Origin: Arcuatula senhousia
Lineage: Eukaryota; Mollusca; Bivalvia; Mytilida; Mytilidae
Assembly (NCBI GenBank): GCA_963971305.1
Contig: OZ020307.1
Location: 12,847,501-12,911,500, forward strand
Reading direction: 5' to 3'
Length of the DNA stretch: 64,000 bases
In this document: positions 45,931 to 57,300 of the stretch, piece by piece
Layout: each line of letters opens with the position of its first letter
How positions within the stretch are numbered: the first letter of the stretch is position 1
Program-made: the position numbers and the translations under genes
The notes under the pieces: model-generated
The model's input: only the letters and a program-made list of their open reading frames with translations
What the model was told of the DNA's origin: nothing
Database searches by the model: none

Positions 45931-47055
45931 AAAACAACTAGTGTTCGTTCGTTAGATCATTATTATTTATTGAGAAAGTTATTGTCATTAACAACAAGAA
46001 AAGGTTTTGTTTTGTTACCGTTTGTAAATAAATAAGCGAAAATAAAAAATCTCGCTTACGCGAGACCCAGTATTTTCGTAAATTCCCAATGCATTCCGAG
46101 TAGCGAGACAGAATTTATTTTCAACCATCGTATTTTGAGTCTCGTGCAATTTGGCAGACTCTGTACAATAGTGAGCTTCGCTTCGCTCGCTTATAAGTTA
46201 AAATATGAGAGAAAAAATTTGCACACTGTTATAAAACATTGTTCTGAACAATTTAAGACCATATGTCAAAAATCGTGAACTTACCCTTTAAGCATTGATG
46301 TAATATCAATTTCATTGTTGTTAGAAATTCTAACATGTTTAATTTGTATCATATATACATGCAACCAGTGTTTACTTTACTGGTTTCAATTAACTAGCAT
46401 ACATGTATTATGTTTCACCTACATGTATCTATACCCGTGTGTTTAAGTCAAAATGTTAATGCTTGTTTTTGTGTTGCTCTTTGTAATGTATATATATATT
46501 TATTGTAGAGGACCTCTTATCTTATGTATGTTAAAGTACTTGTATGCATTCACTTGCATCTAGTACTTTTTGCTAATAAATACGCGTATGTATGGTTAAA
46601 GTGAACAAAGGTGTTAATTGTGTTTGTCTCAATCAACTTTGTTTTGTTGAAATAAATATTGAAATCTTCACTGAATGTCCAGCTTGATGATTCTTAGACA
46701 CTTTAGAAAGCTTTTTGATTGCATCCATCCTAAATCTATTTTAAATAGCAGTAAAATCCCCCCCCCTCTACCCAAAGAAAACGAGATTTTAAATTAAAGT
46801 GGAATTATTAAGATTAAAGAATGACATTATGATTATTATAGTAAGTCCTTTCTAGAAACTAATTCATGAATGTGCAAACCCAAGAAATCTTTTTAATTAT
46901 GCACTGCAGGTTTACAACTTCCAGGTTGGCCTTGCCACTGAAAATCTGTTTAAAATTACTAAAAATCGACAACTGAACAATTAAAATCTATCTGCCAAAG
47001 TTTTAAACTACTCAAACACAATTAACATCTGAGACTTCATGCCTAAAAGGGATAG

Positions 47056-47403
47056 CAGGGATTTTTCAACACTATTTGGGAAGGGGCCTGGGCCCTTTAA
47101 ATTGGGAAAATATGCGTGTAAAACTTAGGTCATTCCCCAACGTAAATGCTCCCCTAATTTCAAAATCAGAGCTCTGATATTGAATAAATTGGTTTTTTCT
47201 GCTAGTTTACTTAAAGAGAGTAAAAGATACTTGCTAAAAAAATGTGTTTCTTTCATTTCTTTGCTCATTTTACTGATTTCTTTTTTAACAAAAAAAAACA
47301 CACTTTTTGCAATTTCAGCTTGGTAAATTGGGAATTTAGGAGCACATTGTACATTGGAAATGGGCCCATATTTTGCCCCAAATAAAGGGAAGGAAAACCC
47401 CTG
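47056..47403. mobile_element. hAT-like MITE (CAGGGATTTTTC ends)
   Basis: CAGGGATTTTTCAACACTAT on the left and the inverse of CAGGGGTTTTCCTTCCCTTT on the right, flanked by GATAG on both sides. The subterminal GGGCCC blocks also pair. Confidence 0.6.
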
Positions 47404-47524
47404 GATAGAGATAAATTGATGTTTTCCTTAGCCTAACATTATTCACATCATGTGGCTGACTCAAAAAGGGAAACTACTCTTGCACAAATGAAAAAAAAAG
47501 AATCGAAATCAGAATTCTGTGCAA

Positions 47525-48440
47525 AGTTTCAATAAGTGGCTCCAAGAAGCCTGAATAGCTGACATAATCTATTACTGCTAAAGCTTTTTACCTAGTGTGA
47601 AACATGGTTTACATGTACATGCATGGTAAGTAACACAAAAGAAACTAGTTAGGATAGTAAACAGTTTAAAGACCAAGAACACAAAGTTACAAAGTTTTGC
47701 ACAAAAACAAAAACAAAACATTTAAAATTGATTGTAAACAGTAAAGTGAGATAAGTCTTAAACTTTTGATCTCACAGTTTTGAGCCTGAATTCATTTTTG
47801 TAAATCTATTAAATCTCCAATTGCTAACTTTTCCTCTAGCACATACCGTCTAAGTTCAAAAATTGCGAAAATTGTAAATTTTAATGATTAAGGGGAAATA
47901 ACTACTTATATATCTGTTCTATCCTCACACAATTGTACAATGGAATCTACTCCCAACATCAGCAGTTCTTTGTACAACAGTTGATACCTTCAAAGAGCAG
48001 ATCCCAGCATCAGCTCTTTCCAACCTCATCTAAATAGGCCCCATGTAAATAGTTTTACGAAAAATATATTAATTAATTAACAAAAAAAAGGTTCACTGTA
48101 AATACCTATGCTTTCACATTTCCTACATTTTAAAACTATCATTTTTTTTTGGTTATATATAGCCACGCATGCAACGGCACGTCATAGTCAACCAATTAAC
48201 TGAGTGCGGAACTTTGAAGATAGATGAAGATAGATAGATAGGAGTCATCCCCCAACTGCAACTCAAAAACCCAAAAGCTATGGTAAGACCCCTTTGTTCT
48301 ATTTTTAGTAACCATGACCATGTTGGTTGGTCTGCATGCATAAATTTCAGAAACCTGGTAGAGGACATCTCAAAAAATAAGTGTACAAAGTTTGAAAGCG
48401 GTTTCAGAGAAATAAATTCTTTTAAGATAAGTTAATGGTC
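47525..48440 (+). repeat. Degenerate family B-like element
   Basis: GTGGCTCCAAGAAGCCTGAA at the start, then AAGTAACA.AAAGAAACTAGT as at 30590, and a CGGTTTCAGAGAAATAAATT end. No intact terminal hairpin. Confidence 0.5.
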
Positions 48441-48834
48441 AGCCATAATTGAGAAAATAAGGGGCAAAAATGAAAGTTATATGGGTCATGGTGTCCAGAT
48501 CAGTCTTTGACCTTTCAGTAAAGGAGCCCCAATGGTTTGTATGTTTTTCCATGAAACAAGTGCCTGTGCCTTTTAGGCCAATTGTCTTTCTCATAATCAT
48601 TATCTGTATAATACAACCCTCCTGAATAAACAAAAATTAAATTACCTGATATAAAAATAGATCAAATTGAACAAAAACTTTTTCTCGGTAAATCCTTAGG
48701 ACACAATCCACATTTATATATACATTTTGGATTGTTAATATACACAACAGTCATCTTCAATCATGTCGATTGCACGTAAACAATAATTTCCACGATCGTA
48801 AAGCCCAACTGGTACACTTTTTTTCATTCATAAG

Positions 48835-48973
48835 TTTTATAATGCTCTACTATTCCTTAATGAAGTAGGTGATGATGAAGTAACAATCCCAAAATTGACA
48901 GAAAATTTTTGTTTTACACCAAATCAATTTAGATCAATTATCGGAAGTCCTACTGCTATAAGAAAGAGAAAAG
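48835..48973 (+). CDS. Unassigned exon-like open frame
   Basis: A 46-codon frame between a T-rich acceptor (TTTTTTTCATTCATAAG) and a donor AAAAG|GTATCG reads FYNALLFLNEVGDDEVTIPK, then LTENFCFTPNQFRSIIGSP, then TAIRKRK. The composition is protein-like and unlike the surrounding AT-rich noise. I do not recognise the family. It lies in the gap between the divergent genes, on the ZDHHC4 strand, but is not needed for that protein. It could be an exon of another gene, a remnant of a transposon gene, or chance. Confidence 0.3.
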
Positions 48974-49394
48974 GTATCGTGTATTGATTGATTGTTATTC
49001 TATTTACTGGTGTCTTAAGGTAAATTATTGGTAATTCATTAAAAATGTATGATCTTCATCTGTCATGCAATTTGGAAAAAGTCCGCGAAATTTAGCCGGA
49101 ACTTTTCGGATTTGGTAAAAAGGGATTTGTTCGGAACACCTTTTCTCTTATCACAAACGAAAATTTTGGTGCATCAAGAGATTCTTGAAAATCATTCTCA
49201 AGGTGTTATTTCTTTTTCCATGCATTAAATATTGTTATTTTGAAAGATTCTACATATTTACTTCACATGGTGACAATACTTTGAACTGTCAGTCCATATA
49301 AACATCAAGATTATAGCTTTGCTTGAACCACAAAGTTACTGTCTTAATTAGCACAGGCACTTGTTTCTATCAATTATGGGGGGTCGATTATGTA

Positions 49395-49850
49395 TAAAAT
49401 AAAGAGCTCTTTATCCGCCAACTTGAAAACGCGTCAAAGGATTTGAATGTAATTTTGCACAGCTGTTTAGTACAATAAAATACAGGTCAAGTTCGATTTC
49501 CAGCATGATCCAAAAAACAGTTTTCGAGATAGGCCACTTTGAAAAATCAAAATCAAATTTCATGAAATTTTGAGTTTCCGACTGATAACATGAAAACACA
49601 TCAAGGGATTCAAATGATATTTTGTACAGCTAATGAGTACAATAAAATACAGGTCAAGTTCGATTTCCAGCATGCTCTGAAAAACAGTTTTCCAGATTTT
49701 CCAGATAGGCCACTTTGAAAAATCAAATTTCATGAAATTTTGAAATTAAATACAGGTCTAGATCAATTTCCAACATGATCTGAAAAACAGTTTTTGAGAT
49801 TGGCCACTTTGAAAAATCAAATTTTATTAACTTTTGATATTATATCGTGG
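49395..49850 (+). repeat. Tandem repeat of about 170 bp
   Basis: About 2.5 units share AATAAAATACAGGTCAAGTT, CGATTTCCAGCATG and GGCCACTTTGAAAAATCAAA. It ends at the target site of the next element. Confidence 0.55.
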
Positions 49851-49853
49851 CGG

Positions 49854-52481
49854 GGGTACCTTTAAACTGAGAAACGCAATCGAAACGCAACGAAACGAAA
49901 CGCAACGAAACGAAACGAAATACAACGAAACGAAACGAAATATAACGAAACGAAATACGAAATAACGAAATATAACGAAACGAAATAAAACGAAACGAAA
50001 TTTTACGTAATATAAACTGTTGGAATAAAACTAACGAATTAGGATTTTGATTTTATGATATTTTCTTTCTTTTACATTTATAGTTTGTTAAAAAAAAACT
50101 ACCGAAGTCGGTTGACCAATCCTTACTGACAAAGAACAAAAGAAAAAAGGCAAACGCATCCAGGAGAAAGTGAGCAATATTATTGTTCATGATCGATTTA
50201 ACTAGTTTAACCCCGCAACAATTTTAATGTGCCTGTCCAAAGCCAGGAAGATGTTTGTATTTGTCGATTTTTTATGTTATTTGTTTTTTTTTTTGTCAAA
50301 AAGGGGGTCTTTCATTGACACTTTTCGGCTTGAATCATATGTAGTTATTTCAATCCAGGGCCAGTGAAAACAGCGAGCAGTGACCGTTGGTTACATTGAA
50401 GGCTGCTGGTCGTTTTACGTTGTGGAGTTTTTAAATTGTTGTCAATGTTGTAGGTTTTGTCGCGTACACTTATTCCACATATCATTATCTTCTCTGTAAG
50501 AGCGACACGTCTGACACAAAAATTGCATAAACAAGGTTATGTTGCACATTGGTTGTTGTCCTAACTAAAGAAATTCGTCGGAAGACATCAAGCGCTCTTA
50601 GACGAAGATGGGATTTCTATTTCTCAGATGAGTGCAACTGCTGATGTTGGGTTGTCTTTAGGTTTTTGTCCTATTTCCCATTTCGGGTTTGACACGCTGA
50701 ATTGTCCCTTGTCAACGTGACGGGTGTGCTATTGATGCAGTAACTGCTTACTCTTTCGGAGCACCTGAGTTTGCTCTTGTTCGACTCACCTTGTGTTCGC
50801 ATTGCTGTTCAGTTGATTTTATGTTTCTAAAAGACTATGTTTCGTAATTTTTAGTTATATATCACAACTTGTTTATGTTCCGATTATGGCTGAAATATCG
50901 CCGACGGGACATTAAGCAAACAACAATCAATCAATCAATCTATGTTTCTTGTTCCTTCGTTCTGTTCACCTTTTTGATATTTGAATGCCCAATTGGTACC
51001 TCTTTGCTCCCCATGTCAATGTTTTCTTAGTTTTAGTGTTGACTTAGATTGTCAGAAACCAGACCAGGCGCGTATTTCAAAATAAAATATATAAATAATT
51101 TGCTTTTAATGAATTAAGATAACATGGTGATGATGAGATGTGGAATAAGTGCTTGTGACACTACCAATATAAATCAGCGGCAAAAAACCTCATCTTCTTC
51201 GCAGAAAAAAACAATATGAAGACGACCAGTACAAACATATATAAGCTCTGACCGTTATGATAAGTTTGGACTTTATTTTAATACAATCAGATAGTTTTAA
51301 AGGCATTTCGGGCGAAGAGTCAGCACGTTAATAACAAAATCATTCTAAAATGTTATTTGTATAATCTAGTTACAGTGACAGTGCATTTTCTTTCTTCTTA
51401 TTCATGTTATTGGCAAGTTGAATTTGAATGAATATAAACGATAAATGTTCAATTGAACAAGAGAGAACCTGAAATAAAGACAAACAGAAAAAACGTGTTA
51501 GGGGAGCTTTTAGGAGAATGCGAAAACTTACAACTTTCACTGTTACTGTCAACTAGAATATTATATCTATCAAGTACCGGAATCTTGGGTATATCGGTAT
51601 GAAAATTACAACAAAGTTCATGACAACTAATTTTGCTACGCTTGACGCGCGTTTCACCGATGGTCAAACTTACTAAAATCCGTCAGTTAAATCTGGAATA
51701 CAATTAGGCCAGCATCCGAAGGTTTAACCATGCAAAGCTACAAGGGCTAAGTACATTAAATCTACAAATGTAATACCGCTTTACAGGCGGAAGGCATGTA
51801 GTGATGTTTAGTTCAATCCGCCCGTCAAAACACTCTCTTTTTTGTTATCAGTAAATCATAGACATCATTTGCTTAAAAATCCGTACGTACTATTCCATAA
51901 TGATTTTGCTAACCGCTAAACAACACGGGGAATTTCGGGCTATTGTTAGGTATGGTAATCTGATTGTACAGTCCGAAACAATTTACTTATGCATGATTTG
52001 AATACAAGAAAAGGAAAATATAAGTAAATAGTAGACTACTATCTAATTCTGAACTGTTGTCTGCCATTTTCTCCTCCTGTCATTTTCTTTGTTAAATCAT
52101 ACAATGTTAATTTTTTCTGACTGTCGTCAGATTTCAAATTGTTAAAGGTCGGCAAAAAGATATATCCTTAGACCAGCGACTTCTCTAGCATGATGCTATC
52201 AAAAACTCACTACAAAGTTAAAAAACATAAATTTTCGATATTCGACATTTACAAAACTAGATTGTGGTAACCAATGCAAACGGGATTGAATTTTTATTAA
52301 AAAGTCAACAAATAATTTTTCGTTACATTTTATAAAATTTCGTTTCGTTTCGTTATAAATTTCGTTTCGTTATTTTTCGTTTCGTTTAGTTATATTTCGT
52401 TTCGTTTCGTTGTATTTCGTTTCGTTTCGTTGCGTTTCGTTTCGTTGCGTTTCGATTGCATTTCTCAGTTTAAAGGTACCC
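49854..52481. mobile_element. MULE-like element with pentamer-built terminal inverted repeats
   Basis: It is flanked by an exact 9-bp duplication TCGTGGCGG (49845-49853 and 52482-52490). The ends are GGGTACCTTTAAACTGAGAA on both sides, continuing for about 160 bp as runs of ACGAA words (left, 49880-50015) and TTCGT words (right, 52319-52455). The interior has a reversed family A copy (50470-51010) and no transposase frame. Long inverted ends plus a 9-bp duplication fit Mutator-like elements; assignment is inference. Confidence 0.7.
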
Positions 52482-52529
52482 TCGTGGCGGGGTATCATTT
52501 AATGTCCCATTACATGCCTTATTTTCTTT

Positions 52530-53190
52530 TATCATATTTTGGGTCTTGTGCAATTTGGCAGACTCTGTACATTAACCAGCTTCTCTTCGCTTGCAATTTG
52601 AGATGGCGTTGCCCTAAAAGCTTAAGAAGATAACAAAATAAAATCTATTCCACCTGTCGATAGGGCGAGATAAATTAAGGATGATGTGATAGTATTTCCC
52701 GTCATTTTGCAATGCATGTTCAGACTTTTTCGAAATCTTCCAAAACTCCAAATGGAGAAGAATTTTATTTGAAGGATCAAATTCTGGATCTCGTGCAATT
52801 TGGCAGACATCTGTACATTAATCACCTTTGCTTCGCTCACATAAAAGGTTGCAAAGAACTGATCAGGGCAGATAAACTTCCAAATTTACACAGGTTTTCC
52901 TGATTTTCAGGTCTTTATCTTATAATCAATATAACACGAAACATTACAGAAATAATTACCCGTAAAACCAGATTTCAAAATTTCAAAAGCTGGCAGTTCT
53001 GATTAAAAGGATAATTGGATAGATGGGGACAATGCAATAGAATTTCATGTTGTTTTTTTTAGCCTGTGCAGATTTCCAAAACTTCAGAAAATTTTATTTA
53101 CTCATTTAGTGACAGACTATATTTAATTTTCATCCATCATATTTCAAGTCTAATGCAATTTGGCAGACTTTCTATATTACCAGTAATGAG
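52530..53190 (+). repeat. Irregular repeat with GTGCAATTTGGCAGAC
   Basis: GTCTTGTGCAATTTGGCAGA recurs near 52550, 52790 and 53150, and once more at about 46140, each followed by CTGTACATTA and a CTTCGCT block. Noncoding. Confidence 0.5.
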
Positions 53191-53199
53191 CTTGCATAC

Positions 53200-54163
53200 T
53201 ACAAAGTCAAATACTACCTGCATTAAAATAGATTTGTGACATCAGTAAAATATGCAATCAAATTGACCAATTAATAAAGGTATTCCCACAGGGTAACCTC
53301 CCCAGGTTGCAAGCTAGATTACTTTTAAAACCAATATAAAATATTTTTGATGAGTTGCAGGCCATTTTTAAGATTTTTGGACAATTCTCCCCAATCCAAA
53401 TATTTTGAAAATGGGGGAGATTTTTCACATTAAAAAATTCACAAAAGTATATTAAAGTGATATTATTAAAATAAAATAGATTTGAATAAAATACTGTTTT
53501 TACATACAATAGAATACAGTCATGACAGTATGTGTTAGTTATTCCCCTGAGGGCGGATGCCCGATGGGGGATAACTGATTTATACCACGGGACTGTAGAG
53601 GGTGCTAAATGAAAGTTTATGATAATTAATGAGGGGGGTCTTTCAGGAATTTAGCCTTATCTACTGATAAAGCATGATTAGTGCAGGGTATCTCGTTACA
53701 TTTTATGACATAGTGGTATAAATATACTTTGCCTACTGATGTTTATTAAAGGCTTCTGGAGTATAACTTTAGGAATTCCTTTTTTTGTTTTGTCTGTAGA
53801 AGACTTATCAAAAACACTCTAGACAAAGTTAAAAGGCCAAGGTTAATTCGAGTATGAAGGGCATAACATTAAAACTGAATTTACTAATTAAGCAGTTCAT
53901 GTGTCAATTTCAAACAGTTCATGTGTCAATTTCAGACAGCATACTCTTAAGGTTAGAATAATTTTGAAACACCAAAAACTTCTGCTTTTAATTTTTCTCT
54001 AACACAAAAATGATTGAATCTTCTTACAATGAAAAATAAAAAAGTGTATAAGTTTTGAAAACAAGATGTATAAATTTCTTGAACCATGGCCTTCAAAATT
54101 TTTATTGTCTTAAACTATTATCTTTTATATTAAGAAGAATGAACATGTCATGTTTTATTTCAG
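53200..54163. other. Sequence upstream of the first ZDHHC4 coding exon
   Basis: It contains a palindromic block GTTATTCCCC...GGGGGATAAC at 53539-53574 and AT-rich sequence. The acceptor at 54163 implies an untranslated first exon further left; its position is not resolved. Confidence 0.4.
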
Positions 54164-54172
54164 ATCTCATCC

Positions 54173-54301
54173 ATGGAGTTTCTTCCTCTTCTCCTTGTAT
54201 ACATTGCACTGTTTTTCCTGTGTGTTGTTTTGTACCTCTACAGAGATGCCAGAATATTTCAGACTGGACTGCTTGGTAAAGTAATGGCAATCATTAAACA
54301 G
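54173..54301 (+). CDS. ZDHHC4: ZDHHC4-like exon 1 (coding)
   Basis: The acceptor TTTTATTTCAG at 54163 is followed by 9 nt and the ATG, so this is the first coding exon but not the first transcribed one. It encodes [20 protein letters not shown] (TM1), then [20 protein letters not shown]. Donor AAACAG|GTATGT, phase 0. Confidence 0.87.
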
Positions 54302-57300
54302 GTATGTTTTTACTTACTGGTATGCTGCAGTCATATTATGGTCTGCATTAGGGAAAGAAGCAAAGAATAACATGAGACCAATCATTATTTAGTACACTGT
54401 TTAAAAATCAATTAATTAATATGCATCTACTGCTAGTCTTTATTTATTTCCTATTTGCAATAATGTGAAGGATTTCAGATATCTACACGATTAAATATTG
54501 TTTCTTATATGTACTGGACCATATATCATAGATATGGATGTTTATGGTCATGACTTTAGGCTAGAAACCTCTACAGCAACTTAAGATCATGCTATGTACC
54601 ATGGGTCTAGACCATATATAAGTTTTTATGGAGTAGGCATTGCCTAAATGCGAGCATAGCTAAAAGGGACTACGTTTTGTTCGGTTTTATTTGTTATCTT
54701 TTCTTTTGTATATAATTTAATTTCCAATATTTCCATTTGCTTATTTTGGGGCGAGATAGTATGGGGCGATTATGCTTCGAGACACGTTAGTTTCGTACGT
54801 GCATATAACCAAGACGAAACGAGCAGCTTATGTGTATTTATTATTTTAAGAATATTATTTTCTTGTAAAAAGCGCAATTTATTATTTTTTTACGCATTAT
54901 TTCTTTTCTTATAAATTATTTTAACATTCACTCCGGTCCTGTAAAAATAATAACCCTTTCTGGACCATAAAAAATCTAAATCAGCATTAGCAAATTTCTC
55001 GCGGAAACAAATACCGTAGAGCACGAAGTGCCCGCTTGCGAGCTATGCTCGCTATTAAGTAATTGATCAAAATTATATGCAATGTTTTGAATTTTCAATG
55101 TTATATGGGGGCCGATCTAGAACTTTCAAGAAGTTTGGAAGTTAACATGTTATAGTGAGTGCAAAAATATTGTCTTGGGATTTAAACTCTTTCTAAAAGG
55201 TAAATAGTTACATTCCTGCTTTGGACAATCAGTGTTTTTCTGTTTAAAACTAAAGTCTTTGCCAATGCTAGACCACATGTTTGTCATAACATGAATGATA
55301 ATGATTGACACCTTTACCTGTACTAAATATATTCCGATAGCTGATTGGTCATTCACAAATTATTCAGCCATGAGTGACTCCACCCAAATTTATTGATTTT
55401 AATGACCCCAAGACAATTTGGGTTAATTGATTGTCAAAACATATCCGGTGATCGGCGGTCAGCTTGTGGTCATAAATCAAATGGCTTCATAAATGCATGA
55501 TAAATGTGACGAAAGTGGCACTTTAATTTCGACAATTACGAGTTTTTAAAGCGATTTTCGTAAATTTCATGACGAAAATTTTTACACTTTTGAAAAATTA
55601 AGTGACGAAAATGGTTTGATAAATTTTCGTAATCTGAAAATTCTTTTCGCCAATGACGAAAATGACGAGCGCTAGCTAAATCACTGCACGGTGTGGATGT
55701 TCTGGTTCGAATTTGGGAGACTACTGAACCATATACATGTATATTATAACTAAAATGAGACTTTTAGCAAAGTTTAAGGGCATATAAGTATAACTATTTT
55801 ATTCCAATCAAAGGCCCCTCAATGGGACAAAATGACAATTCATTTAGAAAGCACCCTTTATGTCTGTCAGTCCTCATATCTTTCATCCCCTCCTAAACCT
55901 TGATGGGTTTTTTATGAAACTTTAAATGAAAGGAAGTAAATTATATGAAGATGTGCATGAAAAATTTTCATCAAAGACAAACGAATAATCAGGGTATATA
56001 TTTATGGACTTTATTTTTTTTTACAGAATGAAGCAAGGGGTATACTTTTGTGATGCTCGCTCACAGTATAACCTGTTTTATTTTACTTCCTGTAATACTT
56101 ATCTTCTATTATTAAGCTGTTTATAGAATAATAGTACTCCTTTATTACAGGTTCTTATGCTGGCTATTCCACAAAGTTTAAAAGATATCATATACAATGG
56201 ATTACACACAATACTCTACAGAAGGTATTTCATTTCAATTACAAGAAATTAGTTTTTTCTTTTAATATTAGAGAAGTTTTATAAAACTGCAACTAGAATA
56301 TCCAATGTATTTGATTCTTGTGGCAAGTAAATTATACCCCCACTCCTAAGAGAGGGGGCTATATTGCAATCACCTTGTCTGTCCGTCATTCTGTCCGTCT
56401 GGTACAATATCTCAGCTTCTACTGAAGGGATTGATTTCAAATTTGGTACTCAGCTTTAGCATGATGAGATGTACATTTCATCAACTTTCCAGGTCAGTCA
56501 ATGATCTACTTCCTGTTTTCCAAGCCGACTTAGACTATTCTAAGGGTCAAAAATTTTTCGTAACAGATTTCTCAGCTTCTACTGAAGGGATTGATTTTTA
56601 ATTTTGTACACAGCTTAATCATGATGCATTGTACAGTGCCTCCCCTTTTCAGGTCAGTCGATGATCTACTTCCTGTTTTTCGAGCTAACTTAGACTATTT
56701 TAAGGGTCAAAAATGGACCACGAATTTAAGAATCCACAAACTGATCCTTTATCATCAAAACACGAAAATTGATACCCACGAAAATAAATGAATCACAGTA
56801 ATCTGGTAATCAATACTTCTCATCTGCCTGATGCCTTTCTGTTTTAGGAACCAGTTCATGAAGCTGCTCTTTGGTGTCCTAGTCGTAGCAGGGAACGTGA
56901 CCTGTATTATAGACCTACTGCCCCTCCTGTACAAGTATGCCTTTCTGTTTTAGGAACCAGTTCATGAAGCTGCTCTTTGGTGTCCTAGTTGTAGCAGGGA
57001 ACGTGACCTGTATCATAGACCTACTGCCCCTCCTGTACAAGTACCGCCCTGACCAGAATCACATCCTGATACCCATCATCAACGCCTTCCTCAGCCTCTA
57101 CCTCTATCATAGATGTTGTATCGATGACCCAGGGGAGATTACTCCACAGAATCTAGAGAGATATATGGCAGTCTATCCTTATGATAGGACACTGTATGTA
57201 CCTGATACCAAATGTAGAACATGCAAGTTTGTGAAGCCAGCAAGATCAAAACACTGTAGTAAGTTATTATGTTTTCTGTAATGTGTCGTAAAACAACAGA

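Noticed and set aside
48153..48368. Open frame of 71 codons on the minus strand
   Set aside because: It falls in a degenerate family B-like repeat and matches the repeat's other copies, not a protein family.
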